Shown: positions 34,125 through 43,699 of the stretch, one piece after another
Layout of the letters: every line of letters begins with the position of its first letter
Position numbering within the stretch: position 1 is the stretch's first letter
Source of the DNA: Chloroflexota bacterium
GTDB lineage: Bacteria > Chloroflexota > JAHJIN01
Direction: 5' to 3'
NCBI GenBank assembly: GCA_018823415.1
Contig: JAHJIN010000484.1
Coordinates: 17,939-81,938 of the forward strand
DNA length: 64,000 nucleotides
Notes under the pieces: model-generated
The model's database searches: none
Told to the model about the DNA's origin: nothing
What the model saw: the letters and a program-made list of their open reading frames with translations, nothing else
Program-made: the position numbers and the translations under genes

Positions 34125-36056
34125 CTACGACACCACGTAATTGAGCGTGCCGCCGGCCAGCAGGATGTCGCGCTGCCGGTCGGAGAAATTGTAGGCCAGC
34201 GGGATCTCGATGCCCTGGGTCTTGTCTGCCAGCACCAGATCCTCGCCGCGCTGGAGCCGGCCCCGGATGTCCGGGATCTCGACCGCATCGCCGGCCGCGA
34301 TCTTTTCATAGTCTGCCTCATCCTTGAAGGTGAGGGGTACGATGCCAAAGTTGATCAGGTTGGCGATGTGGATGCGTTCAAAGCTCTTGGCGACCACGGC
34401 CTTGACACCCAGGTACATGGGGCACAGGGCTGCGTGCTCGCGACTGGAGCCCTGACCATAGCTCTCGCCGGCCACGATGAGGTTGTACTCGCCCTGGTCG
34501 CGGGTCGCCTTGGCTCGCTGATAGAACGCCGGGTCCACGTTCTCGAATACAAACTCGGCGTACTTGGGCACGTTGGAGCGATACTTCATGCGCGCCCCGG
34601 CCGGGATGATGTGGTCCGTGGTGATCTTGTCGCCCACCTTGATGGTGATGGCGCCCACGATATCGGCCGGCAGTGCGTCGTTGCGCGGCGGGTCGCCGAT
34701 GTTGGGACCGCGATAGATCGCCACGTCCTTGTCGGCTTGCTCGGGCAAGATGAACATGCTGTCGTCGATCAAGAATGCCTCGGGCATGTCCACCTTGGGG
34801 TAGGGCATGTCCAGGTCGCGAGGGTCGGTGAACTCGCCGGTGATGACAGCCGCCGCGGCGGTCTCCGGGCTTACCAGGTACACCTGCGCGTCCTTGGTGC
34901 CGCTGCGCCCTTCAAAGTTGCGGTTGCTGGTGCGCAGGCTCACGGCGGTGGTTTGCGGGCTCTGGCTGTTGCCGATGCAAAAGCCGCAGGCGCTTTCCAT
35001 GATGCGCGCGCCGGCATCCAGCAGGTCGCCCAACGCGCCTTCCCGGGCCAGCATCTGGAGCACCTGGCGCGAGCCGGGAGCCACGGCAAAGCTCACGCTT
35101 GGGTGGGCGTGCTGTCCCTTGAGGATGTGGGCCACGGTGATCATGTCCTTGTACGACGAGTTGGTGCAGGAACCAATCTCGACCTGGTTCACCGCCATGC
35201 CGGCCAGCTCGCGCACCGGCTTGATGTTGCCCGGGCTGTGCGGGTAGGCGGCCAGCGGCTCGATGGCCCTCAGGTCCAGGTCCACAACCTTGTCATAGGC
35301 CGCGTCCGGGTCCGGCACGATCTCGACCCACTGGTCCTCGCGGCCCTGGGCCTTGAGAAAGCGGCGCGTCTCCTCGTCCGATGGGAACACGGACGTGGTG
35401 ACGCCCATCTCGGCGCCCATGTTGGTGATGGTGGCGCGCTCGGGGACGCTGAGGGTGGCGGCGCCGGGGCCGCCGTACTCCATCACCCAGCCCACGTTGC
35501 CCTTGGTGGAGAAAATCTCGAGCATTTTCAGGATCACGTCCTTGGCGCTGACCCAGGGCTGAAGCTGGCCGGTGAGCCGGACCAGACACACCTTGGGGTA
35601 GGTGACGTAGAACGGGCCGCCGCCCATTGCCACGGCCACATCCAGGCCGCCGGCGCCCACGGCGAACATGCCCACGCCGCCGCCGGTGGGCGTGTGGCTG
35701 TCGGAGCCCAGCAGGGTCTTGCCCGGCCGGCCAAAGCGTTCCAGGTGCACCTGGTGGCAGATGCCGTTGCCGGCCCGGCTGTAGACGATGCCGTACTTGG
35801 CCGCCACGGTCTGCAAGTAGCGGTGGTCGTCGGCGTTCTCAAAGCCCACCTGGATGGTGTTGTGGTCCACATAGCTGACGGACAGCTCGGCGCGGACGGC
35901 GTCCAGCCCCATCGCCTCGAACTGCAGGTAGGCCATGGTGCCGGTGGCGTCCTGGGTGAGGGTCTGGTCGATGCGAATGGCGACTTCTTGACCGGGGATG
36001 GGTTTCCCTTCCACGATATGCGGGTCCAAGATCTTTTGGACGACATTTTTACCCAC
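34125..36056 (-). CDS. acn: Aconitate hydratase
   Basis: The GTG at 36056 lies after AGGAGGAGATGTATC; upstream frame is open to 36164 but without another site. The 643-residue protein is a single-chain aconitase. The iron-sulphur cysteines are in SCTNSS and [39 protein letters not shown] and the swivel-domain [11 protein letters not shown] are typical. It isomerises citrate and isocitrate. First gene of the operon; the next gene starts 17 bases after its stop. A 400-base leader region separates it from the divergent parvulin gene. Size is smaller than AcnA (about 890), near the mitochondrial-like short bacterial branch related to LeuC-LeuD fusions. Confidence 0.92.
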   Translation of the reverse strand: MGKNVVQKILDPHIVEGKPIPGQEVAIRIDQTLTQDATGTMAYLQFEAMGLDAVRAELSVSYVDHNTIQVGFENADDHRYLQTVAAKYGIVYSRAGNGICHQVHLERFGRPGKTLLGSDSHTPTGGGVGMFAVGAGGLDVAVAMGGGPFYVTYPKVCLVRLTGQLQPWVSAKDVILKMLEIFSTKGNVGWVMEYGGPGAATLSVPERATITNMGAEMGVTTSVFPSDEETRRFLKAQGREDQWVEIVPDPDAAYDKVVDLDLRAIEPLAAYPHSPGNIKPVRELAGMAVNQVEIGSCTNSSYKDMITVAHILKGQHAHPSVSFAVAPGSRQVLQMLAREGALGDLLDAGARIMESACGFCIGNSQSPQTTAVSLRTSNRNFEGRSGTKDAQVYLVSPETAAAAVITGEFTDPRDLDMPYPKVDMPEAFLIDDSMFILPEQADKDVAIYRGPNIGDPPRNDALPADIVGAITIKVGDKITTDHIIPAGARMKYRSNVPKYAEFVFENVDPAFYQRAKATRDQGEYNLIVAGESYGQGSSREHAALCPMYLGVKAVVAKSFERIHIANLINFGIVPLTFKDEADYEKIAAGDAVEIPDIRGRLQRGEDLVLADKTQGIEIPLAYNFSDRQRDILLAGGTLNYVVS

Positions 36057-36103
36057 GATACATCTCCTCCTGGTTACTGGTTGTTGATCGCGCCACGTGC
36101 CAA

Positions 36104-36133
36104 AGCCCGGGTTGGCGCTGGCCAATCCCGGGC
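36104..36133. repeat. Hairpin in the aconitase leader
   Basis: GCCCGGGTTGGC and GGCCAATCCCGGGC pair over 12 bp with one bulged A. It lies about 50 bases before the aconitase start on the minus strand. Confidence 0.5.
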
Positions 36134-36388
36134 CTATTCGTGCCCATGAGTATGGGGGGAACAATAAAAAGTGCGCTGTGGGGCTGGTACTCCTCGCAGC
36201 GCAGCATGAGGTTCGAACAATATTTGTGTTGCCCTGGCGGGCCTATTTCAGTCATCAGGTTGTCGTCTCGACATCGAGTACCAAAAAACCCGGGTCGCCG
36301 TTGACCGGGTCCGGAACCATCTGGTGCGTGAGATTATACTCGATCTTGGTGCTTTTGTCCAGCGCCGCGCGAGCGGCGGGTGGCGTGC

Positions 36389-36417
36389 ATGACAAGCCCG
36401 GCCTTTTGGGGTATAAT
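36389..36417 (+). promoter_or_regulatory. Promoter of the parvulin lipoprotein gene
   Basis: ATGACA (36389-36394), 17-base spacer, TATAAT (36412-36417), about 40 bases before the ATG at 36459. Confidence 0.65.
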
Positions 36418-36458
36418 GCGCGTGCTGCAACGAGCCATCATTGCTGGGGGGATGTGTC

Positions 36459-37412
36459 ATGCGTCTGGTTTGCTGTGCATTGTTGGGTTGTTTGGTGCTG
36501 TTGGTCGCGGCGTGTGGGGCTGGCGAGCCTGCTCCGGCGCCCACGGCGCCGCTGTCGCCATCGGTTGTCGCGTCGTCGCCGGGGGCCACGCCATCCGGCG
36601 TGCTGCCCACCACCGAGGTTGGCGAACTCGTCGTGGCCCGGGTCAACGGCGTGCCGGTGCTCAAGCGCGATTTCGACCGCCAGGTGGCCGCCGCCCACGC
36701 CTTTGCTCGCGAGCAGGGCGTGGACCCCGATACCGACAAGGGCCGCGAGATGCTCAAGGGCCTGGAAGTCCAGATTCTGGATAGTCTCATCGACCAGGAG
36801 ATCGTGTCTCAGGCTGCCCGGCGCATGGGCGTGGCCGTGTCGGACGAGGAAGTGCAGCGCAAAGTAGACGAGATCGTGACGCAGCAAGGTGGTCGAGAGC
36901 AGTTTGACAAGGATCTGGCCGCCAGTGGCGTGACCTATGAGGATTTTGTGCGCGATCTGCGGGCACAGTTGGATTGGCAGCAGATGAACGCCAAGATCGG
37001 CCAGATGGTGCCAGACCACGCCGAGCAGATCCACGTGCGGCACATTCAACTGGCCGATGAGGCGGCGGCTCGGGACGTGTTGGCCAAGTTGCAGGCCGGC
37101 CAGGACTTTGTGGCGGTGGCTCGCCAGGTTTCGCAGGATGCGGGCACCAAGGACCAGGGTGGCGATCTGGGCTGGTTGCCCCGGGGTGTGCTGACGCCGG
37201 CCTTTGAGGAGGCCGCGTTCGCCCTGGCGCCGCGCCAGTTCAGCGAGCCGGTGCAGACGCCCATTGGCTATCACATCATCCAGGTGCTGGAAAAAGAGGC
37301 GAACCGGCCCGTGGATGCCCAGTTGTTGGAAGGGCTGCGCCAGGAGGCATTCATGACCTGGCTATCGCTGGAGCGCGGGCGCGCCAAGGTGGAGCGCTAT
37401 TTGAGCTTTTGA
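36459..37412 (+). CDS. PpiC/SurA-type peptidyl-prolyl isomerase lipoprotein
   Basis: The ATG at 36459 is preferred over an upstream TTG (36441) because it directly precedes the signal peptide (MRLVCCALLGCLVLLVAAC, lipobox VAAC) and has GGGGGGATG before it. The 317-residue protein has a SurA_N-like helical region (residues 65-185, VARVNGVPVLKRDFDRQV) and a parvulin PPIC domain (about 190-285: IHVRHIQLADEAAA, GGDLGWLPRGVLTPAFEEAAF, TPIGYHIIQV). It should fold or hold exported proteins at the outer face of the membrane. It has its own promoter and ends in an intrinsic terminator (37434-37462). Confidence 0.9.
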   Translation: MRLVCCALLGCLVLLVAACGAGEPAPAPTAPLSPSVVASSPGATPSGVLPTTEVGELVVARVNGVPVLKRDFDRQVAAAHAFAREQGVDPDTDKGREMLKGLEVQILDSLIDQEIVSQAARRMGVAVSDEEVQRKVDEIVTQQGGREQFDKDLAASGVTYEDFVRDLRAQLDWQQMNAKIGQMVPDHAEQIHVRHIQLADEAAARDVLAKLQAGQDFVAVARQVSQDAGTKDQGGDLGWLPRGVLTPAFEEAAFALAPRQFSEPVQTPIGYHIIQVLEKEANRPVDAQLLEGLRQEAFMTWLSLERGRAKVERYLSF

Positions 37413-37433
37413 TCCTGACGCCGATAAAAGTTG

Positions 37434-37462
37434 ACCGGCCCTGACCCCAGGGCCGGTTTTTT
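37434..37462 (+). terminator. Intrinsic terminator of the parvulin gene
   Basis: ACCGGCCCTG (37434-37443) pairs perfectly with CAGGGCCGGT (37448-37457), followed by TTTTTT. It touches the stop codon of the convergent gene at 37461. Confidence 0.85.
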
Positions 37463-38507
37463 ACGCCTCGTCTTCCTGCAAGGTCTGGAACCCGCGCCCC
37501 AGCACCTCCTGGGCCGGCGACACGATGACGAACGACTGAGGGGCCTCGGCTTGAACCAGGGCCTTGAGGGTGGGGATTTCGGTGATGGTGAGGGCGCACA
37601 GGAGCACGGTGTGCTCCTGGTGGGTGTACATGCCGGTACCGGGGAGTGCCGTTACGCCACGCCGCATGTCGCGCATGATGCGGTCGGCCACGGCCGGCGC
37701 ACGGTCGGTGATGATCCAGGCGATGACCTGCTGGCGGCGCTGCGCCGGGCGAAACCAGGCTGCCGCAGATGATAGGCCGGGCATCTCGGATCTGCCGTAG
37801 CGAGGCAGCACTTCGCCGGTGGCCTGGTGCAATCTCTTGGTCAGCAGACCCAGTAGTAATAGTGCGCCGTTAAAGGCCAGGCCCAGCAAGAGTACCAGCC
37901 AACCGGGGATGGTGCCCAGCGCGCCTCGGCCGACAAACTCGGCCCACGACGCGGCCGGCGCCGGCAGCAGCCAGTTCTTGATCAGCCAGGCCAAGCTCAG
38001 GATCAAATAGAGCCACAAATAGTTGCGGCGAAAACGCCGGCCCAGTGCTTCCCACGATGAAACCGCAAAATGCGGGTGCAGCAGGCTTTCGGCTAGGCTT
38101 TCTGCCCAGTCCGGGGCCGGGTGAAACGGTGGCACCAGCATGCCGGCGAAAAAGTCGGTCTCCATCAGGCGCACGCGATAGCTCCACACCTCATAGTAGC
38201 GGTAGCGGCGGGCCTCGATGTACAGGAACAGCGTGACCAGCAGCGTGCTCAGGATGATGACGCCGTGGTGGGTGGCCGAGCTAAAAGCAATGCTGATGGC
38301 TGCGCCAGTGGTAATGACGGCCCAATTGGTGGTAGTGTCCAATCGCTGCCGCCACACGTTGGCGCGCTGGACTTCGGCGCGGAACAGGTGGACCATGGCG
38401 GTGGTGAATTCGCTGGGCTGCAGGCTATAGCCGCGAAAGGTCCAGACCGGCTCGCACGTCTCGGCGGTTGGTTCAGAGGCAGAATTGGGATCAGGTGGGT
38501 CTGTCAT
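37461..38507 (-). CDS. DUF2270 membrane protein with C-terminal DUF2179-like domain
   Basis: The ATG at 38507 is chosen as GGGAG lies upstream and the protein sense begins there. Residues 35-250 match DUF2270: YSLQPSEFTTAMVHLFRAEVQRANVWRQRLD (core: FTTAMVHLFRAEV), LYIEARRYRYYEVWSYRVRLMETDFFAG and RRFRRNYLWLYLILSLAW, with four hydrophobic segments. Residues 265-348 match DUF2179 (TDRAPAVADRIMRDMRRGVTALPG, HQEHTVLLCALTITEIPTLKALV), the soluble domain normally found at the C-terminus of YitT-type membrane proteins. The join of these two is not the usual partner for either. Function unknown; a small-ligand-sensing membrane protein is a reasonable guess. RBS spacing is ordinary, and a SEDS gene lies upstream on the same strand. 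Confidence 0.7.
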   Translation of the reverse strand: MTDPPDPNSASEPTAETCEPVWTFRGYSLQPSEFTTAMVHLFRAEVQRANVWRQRLDTTTNWAVITTGAAISIAFSSATHHGVIILSTLLVTLFLYIEARRYRYYEVWSYRVRLMETDFFAGMLVPPFHPAPDWAESLAESLLHPHFAVSSWEALGRRFRRNYLWLYLILSLAWLIKNWLLPAPAASWAEFVGRGALGTIPGWLVLLLGLAFNGALLLLGLLTKRLHQATGEVLPRYGRSEMPGLSSAAAWFRPAQRRQQVIAWIITDRAPAVADRIMRDMRRGVTALPGTGMYTHQEHTVLLCALTITEIPTLKALVQAEAPQSFVIVSPAQEVLGRGFQTLQEDEA

Positions 38508-38527
38508 GTGCGGATTCTCCCAGTGTA

Positions 38528-41173
38528 CTATGGATAGCGGGCCAGTGCTTCCAGGATGATGCGGGCGATGGGGCTGGCGGTGGCCGGGGCCGGCCCGGCC
38601 TGCTCCACCAGAACGATGATGACGTAGCGCGGCTCGATGGCCGGTGTCCACCCCACGAACCAGGCATCAGGCTGGTCGCTGGCCGAGGTGGGTGCCGTTG
38701 CCAGCAGGCCGACGGCGTCCTGACCCAACAGCGCGCCCTGGTGAGCGGCGGCCTGGGTCAGTGCGTGCTGCATGGCGATCCGAGTGGCCGGGGCGATGGT
38801 GGGCGACTCGACCAGCGACGTATCGGGCAGCAGGTGCGGCTGGCCGGTCCCGCCTGCCACGAGGGCCAGGATCAGGCGCGCGGCCTGGAGCGGCGTGATA
38901 ACCGGGCCATCGCCGGCCGCGGCCCGGGCCAGTGTGGCCGGGTCGGTCAGGGTGCTGGTGTGCGGCACGAGATGGCCGGCCAGCGTGGGCAGTTCAAAGG
39001 GCGGGCGTTGGCTCCAGCCTAGTTGTTCGGCCATGCGCGTCCAGCGGTCGGCGCCCACGGTCAGCCCCAGTTGCCCAAAGGTAGTGGGGCAGCCGTCGGC
39101 CAGGGCCGCGGTCAGGGTGTCGTGCTGGGTGTGCCGGGGGCACGTCAGTGTGACGCCGTCTACTGCGAACGTGGCCGTGGTGGTAAGCGGCCGGGCCGGG
39201 TCGACGAGGCCGGCGTCCAGGGCCGCGGCCAGTGTGACGATCTGCGCCAGCGGCCCCGTGGGATACAGGCCCTCCGCGGCACGATTGAGCATCGGTCGTT
39301 GTGGGTCCTGCCCCAGGGCGTCCCACGCGTCGCCCACCGGCAGCCGGTTGGGGTCGAACGTGGGGTGAGAGGCCAGGGCCAGCACCCGGCCGTCGTCGGC
39401 GTCCAGGATGAGCACCGCGCCGGCTCGGTCGCCCAGGGCCTCGTCGGCCAGTTGTTGCAGGTCTGGGCTCAGGACAACGGGCGTGTCATCGCCAATGACC
39501 GGGCGGCCCAGCACGCCGTCCCACCAGCGGTCCCAGTGGGTGGCCGGCCGTGCGCGGCCCATGAGCACGTCGTCCAGGATGCGCTCCAGCCCGGCGCTGC
39601 CGTGCTGCCAACTGGCGTAACCTATGGTAGAGGCCAGCAGCGGATAGGTGTAGATACGCCGGGCCAGACCGGTTTCGTCAAACTCGGTGTAGGCTAGGGT
39701 TTGACCGTCGGGCGCCAGGATGCGGCCACGGTGGGCGCGGCGCAGCATTTCCACGCGCCGGGGGTTGTCGGGCCGGGCCAACAGACCAGGGGCGTGCCAG
39801 ATCTGCCAGTAGGGCAGCGCGGCCGCCAGGACAACGAGGCCCGTGAGCAGTACGGCCGCCAGACGGCGCACCCGCCGGTTCAACTCGGCATCGACCGGCC
39901 CCGGTATCGAACGCGCCGACAGGCGTAACAAGAGGCCAACGATCAAATAGTTAGTCAGCAGCGAGCTGCCGCCATAGCTCACAAAAGGCAGCGTGATGCC
40001 GGTGAGGGGCACGATCCGCAGCACGCCGGCCACGATGATGAGGGTTTGCAGGCCCAGGATGCTGGTGAGGCCAGCGGCCAGGAGGGCCTCAAAGACGGTG
40101 CCGGTGCGTAAGGTGATGTGTATTCCCCGGCCCACCAGCAGCACATAGAGCGCCAGCACGGCCACCAGCCCGGCCAAGCCCAGTTCTTCGCCCAGGGCGG
40201 CAAAGACAAAGTCGGTGTGCACGGCCGGGATATAGCCGGGATACCCCCGGCCCAGGCCAGTGCCAAACAGTCCGCCGGCTGCCAGAGCGATGAGGCTCTG
40301 TACCACCTGGTAGCCGGCCCCCTGGCTCTGCGCCCAGGGATTCAGCCAGATGTGAATGCGCACGCGCACGTGGTCAAAGAGCACATAGGCCGCGCCTGCG
40401 CCGGCGACAAAGAGCAGCAACCCGCCGATGATGTAGGCCAGGCGCCCGCTGGCGACATAGAGCAGGGCCAAAAAGATGCCCAGAAACAGCAGCGCGGTGC
40501 CCAGGTCGCGCTGCCAGACGAGCAATGCCATGCTGAGGCCCCACATGACCAACAACGGTCCCACATAGGCCAGCGGCGGCAGGCGCAGCGGTCCAACGCG
40601 AGTGCTGGCCTGGGTCAGCAGTTCTCGTCGTTCGGCCAGGTACCCGGCGAAAAAGATGACCAGGAGTACCTTGAGGAGTTCGGACGGCTGAAAGTAGAAA
40701 TCACCCAGGGTCAACCAGAGGCGTGGGCCGGAACCGCTGGGGGCCACGCCCAGGATCAGCGTGAGCAGCACCAGGCTCAGTCCCAGGAGTACCCAGAGGT
40801 ATTTGTACCGGCGCAGACGTGATGGCCGTTTCAAGAACACCACCACGGCCAACATGACACCCAGGCCCATGAGTGCCCAGGCGGTTTGGGGCCACAGCAG
40901 GTCCGGGGCCAGCCGGCGGGCCATTACCAGGCCCAGCGCGGTGAGTGCGGCGGCCACGGGCAGCATCAGGGGATCGACCGGCCGGCGTGACAGGCTCAGG
41001 CCGGCCTGGGCCAGCAGCAGGCCGGCGGCCAGGATGACGCCAGGCAGCAACGCGGCTGCAGATAGGCCCTCCTGAAAGACCAGCTCGATGGCGGCCAGTC
41101 CCAGGAGGGCCAGCGTGATGGGGACCAATAGTAATCCCCAGGGCAAGGCTCTGGATATATGGCGACCCAGCAT
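38528..41173 (-). CDS. SEDS (FtsW/RodA) protein fused to a degenerate PBP transpeptidase domain
   Basis: The 881-residue protein has FtsW/RodA/SpoVE features over residues 1-430: about ten helices, GDFYFQPSELLKVLLVIF, GLGRGYPGYIPAVHTDFVFAALGEE (core: HTDFVF, D321, the residue equivalent to the catalytic Asp) and LPFVSYGGSSLLTNY. Residues 470-881 are like class B PBP transpeptidases (RRAHRGRILAPDGQTLAY; LSPDLQQLADEALG; GAVLILDADDGRVLALASHP). However, the SxxK serine and lysine are P641 and Q644 (YPTGPLAQ), SxN is GCP (694-696), and KTGT is LLAT (823-826). The SEDS half should polymerise glycan strands; the PBP half seems unable to cross-link and may be a structural activator. Next to DUF2270, 20 bases away. 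Confidence 0.88.
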   Translation of the reverse strand: MLGRHISRALPWGLLLVPITLALLGLAAIELVFQEGLSAAALLPGVILAAGLLLAQAGLSLSRRPVDPLMLPVAAALTALGLVMARRLAPDLLWPQTAWALMGLGVMLAVVVFLKRPSRLRRYKYLWVLLGLSLVLLTLILGVAPSGSGPRLWLTLGDFYFQPSELLKVLLVIFFAGYLAERRELLTQASTRVGPLRLPPLAYVGPLLVMWGLSMALLVWQRDLGTALLFLGIFLALLYVASGRLAYIIGGLLLFVAGAGAAYVLFDHVRVRIHIWLNPWAQSQGAGYQVVQSLIALAAGGLFGTGLGRGYPGYIPAVHTDFVFAALGEELGLAGLVAVLALYVLLVGRGIHITLRTGTVFEALLAAGLTSILGLQTLIIVAGVLRIVPLTGITLPFVSYGGSSLLTNYLIVGLLLRLSARSIPGPVDAELNRRVRRLAAVLLTGLVVLAAALPYWQIWHAPGLLARPDNPRRVEMLRRAHRGRILAPDGQTLAYTEFDETGLARRIYTYPLLASTIGYASWQHGSAGLERILDDVLMGRARPATHWDRWWDGVLGRPVIGDDTPVVLSPDLQQLADEALGDRAGAVLILDADDGRVLALASHPTFDPNRLPVGDAWDALGQDPQRPMLNRAAEGLYPTGPLAQIVTLAAALDAGLVDPARPLTTTATFAVDGVTLTCPRHTQHDTLTAALADGCPTTFGQLGLTVGADRWTRMAEQLGWSQRPPFELPTLAGHLVPHTSTLTDPATLARAAAGDGPVITPLQAARLILALVAGGTGQPHLLPDTSLVESPTIAPATRIAMQHALTQAAAHQGALLGQDAVGLLATAPTSASDQPDAWFVGWTPAIEPRYVIIVLVEQAGPAPATASPIARIILEALARYP

Positions 41174-41242
41174 GTTGTCTGGCCTCGCGTGTCACCTCGG
41201 AAGCAGATTGCTCGGCCCGTGGCGGCCCCGCCAGCGCGGGGG

Positions 41243-42106
<864 letters not shown>

Positions 42107-42114
42107 GGGTCCTC

Positions 42115-43161
42115 CTACGATGTTTGTCTGGCGTGCTGGCTCAGGGCATATTCCAGGCCTTCCTGCAACGTCGCCAGGGTGGTGACGTGCGACAGGTCCA
42201 GGCCTAGGCCAACTAGCGTTTGGGCCACGTCGGCCCGAATGCCGGTGAGCACCGGCTCGGCGCCCAACAGCCACACGCCTTGCGCGGCCTGTAACAAGGC
42301 CCCGGCCACGGCTGTGTCGATGGTAGGCACGCCGGTAATGTCTACAATGGCTACGGTGGCCTGGTGCTCGGCGACGCCGTGCAACAGGGCCGCCGTGATC
42401 TGTTGGGCGCGCTGGCTATCAACCACCCCCACCAGCGGCAGGGCAATGACGCCCCTGGCCACGGGCATGACCGGGCTACCCAGATTGTAGATAGTTTCGA
42501 CCAGGCGTTGCTGAAGCTGATCGCGGGTCTGGAGTTCGGCCAGGAGTTGGTCTTTGCGCTCGTCGGCCAGTTGCCGGGCCATGTCGCGCTCTTGGGCCTG
42601 ACCCAAAGCCCGGCGCATCTCGCGCGTCGAATAGCCAGCGGCCAGGGCCAGGCCCAGGCTGGTGGCCGCCACCGTGCCCAGGTCCACGTAAAAAGATGGG
42701 ACATAGGCCGGCGCCAGCCAGCCGAACTCGTAGGCCAGTCCCACGCTGGCATAGATGGCGATGTTGATAGCAGTCACCACCAGGCCACCGGACCCACCCA
42801 GCAACAGGTCGGCGAACACGATCCCGGCCAGGAGCAAGAGCACCGCGACGGTGTGCGGCCCTTCTATGATCAGGTAATAGGTGGGAACCAGGATCAACAG
42901 GCTGCCGATCAACAGGCCGGCGATGCGGACCTGGTCCTGGCGATTGCTCACATAGATCAGTGTCCCAACCCCGACCACGACTATTCCACCCAGGATGTCT
43001 AGCCAGGATCCCTGGTTTAGCACATAGGCAGCCACGGTGGTGCTCGTCACGAGCAGGCCCCCCAGGATAAGGATGGGGGCTATGATGCTGATCAGGCGTT
43101 GCCGCTGCTGATCCTCGACAGAGGCGGCTGATTGGGCTGGTATGGGCGGATTGGTTTCCAT
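42115..43161 (-). CDS. Membrane protein with C-terminal STAS domain (RsbR-like)
   Basis: The 348-residue protein has six hydrophobic helices (residues 25-175, no N-terminal signal), a coiled-coil region (about 185-225, rich in Glu/Arg/Gln: RALGQAQERDMARQLADERKD) and a STAS domain (about 230-340) typical of RsbR-type regulators: NLGSPVMPVARGVIALPLVGVVDSQRAQQ, AIVDITGVPTIDTAVA and LGAEPVLTGIRADVAQTLVGL. The DITGVPTIDT stretch carries the phosphorylatable Thr equivalent. RsbR-like proteins form stressosomes that control sigma factors or cyclic di-GMP enzymes; the partner kinase is not in this window. Its stop is 8 bases from mtnP and its start 1 base from cobO. Confidence 0.8.
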   Translation of the reverse strand: METNPPIPAQSAASVEDQQRQRLISIIAPILILGGLLVTSTTVAAYVLNQGSWLDILGGIVVVGVGTLIYVSNRQDQVRIAGLLIGSLLILVPTYYLIIEGPHTVAVLLLLAGIVFADLLLGGSGGLVVTAINIAIYASVGLAYEFGWLAPAYVPSFYVDLGTVAATSLGLALAAGYSTREMRRALGQAQERDMARQLADERKDQLLAELQTRDQLQQRLVETIYNLGSPVMPVARGVIALPLVGVVDSQRAQQITAALLHGVAEHQATVAIVDITGVPTIDTAVAGALLQAAQGVWLLGAEPVLTGIRADVAQTLVGLGLDLSHVTTLATLQEGLEYALSQHARQTS

Positions 43162-43162
43162 A

Positions 43163-43699
43163 TCAGTAGTCGATGCCTCGGCGGCTGGTGATGCCTTGCT
43201 GGTAAGGGTGCTTGATCATGCGCATCTCGGTCACCAGGTTGGCCACCTCGACGAGTTGAGGTGGCGCACCGCGCCCGGTAAGCACCAGTTCAACGTGCCG
43301 GGGCCGCTGGGCGATGAGGTCTAGCACCGGGTCCAACGGAATCAGTCCCCAATCCAGGGCCACATTCACCTCATCCAGGATCACCAGGCCGTGTGCGCCG
43401 GCCTGTACCACCTGGCGGGCGTGGTCCAACGCTTCCTGGGCCATTTGCACGTCGATGGGATCGGGATCATGTGGGTCTACAAAACTGGCGCGCCCAAACT
43501 GGCGCAGCGTGATGTGGGGCTGGTGTGTCAGGGCGGTCAGTTCGCCATAGTGCGACCAGCCTTTCATGAATTGGATGATATAGACGTGGACTCCCTGCCC
43601 GGCGGCTCGCAGTGCCTGGCCCAACGCAGCGGTGGTTTTGCCCTTGCCCTCGCCGGTATAGACCTGAACCAGGCCGATGGCTGGTTCTGGCTGGCTCAT
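43163..43699 (-). CDS. cobO: Cob(I)yrinic acid a,c-diamide adenosyltransferase
   Basis: The 178-residue protein is a CobA/CobO/BtuR ATP:corrinoid adenosyltransferase. LVQVYTGEGKGKTTAALG is the P-loop, VYIIQFMKGW a conserved segment, LVILDEVNVALDWGL the Walker B equivalent and ELVLTGRGAPPQLVEVANLVTEM the final signature. It attaches the 5'-deoxyadenosyl group to cobalamin or its precursors in the cytoplasm. The start is ATG 43699, overlapping the TGA of the response regulator by one base; a GTG at 43702 is equally placed. No cobalamin riboswitch was seen, so it is probably read through from the regulator gene. Confidence 0.92.
   Translation of the reverse strand: MSQPEPAIGLVQVYTGEGKGKTTAALGQALRAAGQGVHVYIIQFMKGWSHYGELTALTHQPHITLRQFGRASFVDPHDPDPIDVQMAQEALDHARQVVQAGAHGLVILDEVNVALDWGLIPLDPVLDLIAQRPRHVELVLTGRGAPPQLVEVANLVTEMRMIKHPYQQGITSRRGIDY

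Larger units (their letters stand above)
36057..36458. other. Divergent intergenic region, 400 bases
   Basis: It separates aconitase (minus) and the parvulin lipoprotein (plus). It holds a strong hairpin GCCCGGGTTGGC/GGCCAATCCCGGGC at 36104-36133 (one-base bulge), a weaker CCCGG hairpin with a T6 run on the minus strand at 36281-36306, and the parvulin promoter at 36389-36417. No gene is credible; a 68-residue minus frame at 36049-36255 lacks support. The two hairpins could form a leader control element for the aconitase operon. Confidence 0.5.

Noticed and set aside
34368..36149. A 593-codon plus-strand open frame opposite aconitase
   Set aside because: Same reason: the opposite strand carries a complete aconitase with catalytic cysteines.
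36281..36306. Terminator for a minus-strand gene
   Set aside because: No minus-strand gene ends there. It is listed only as part of the leader region of aconitase.
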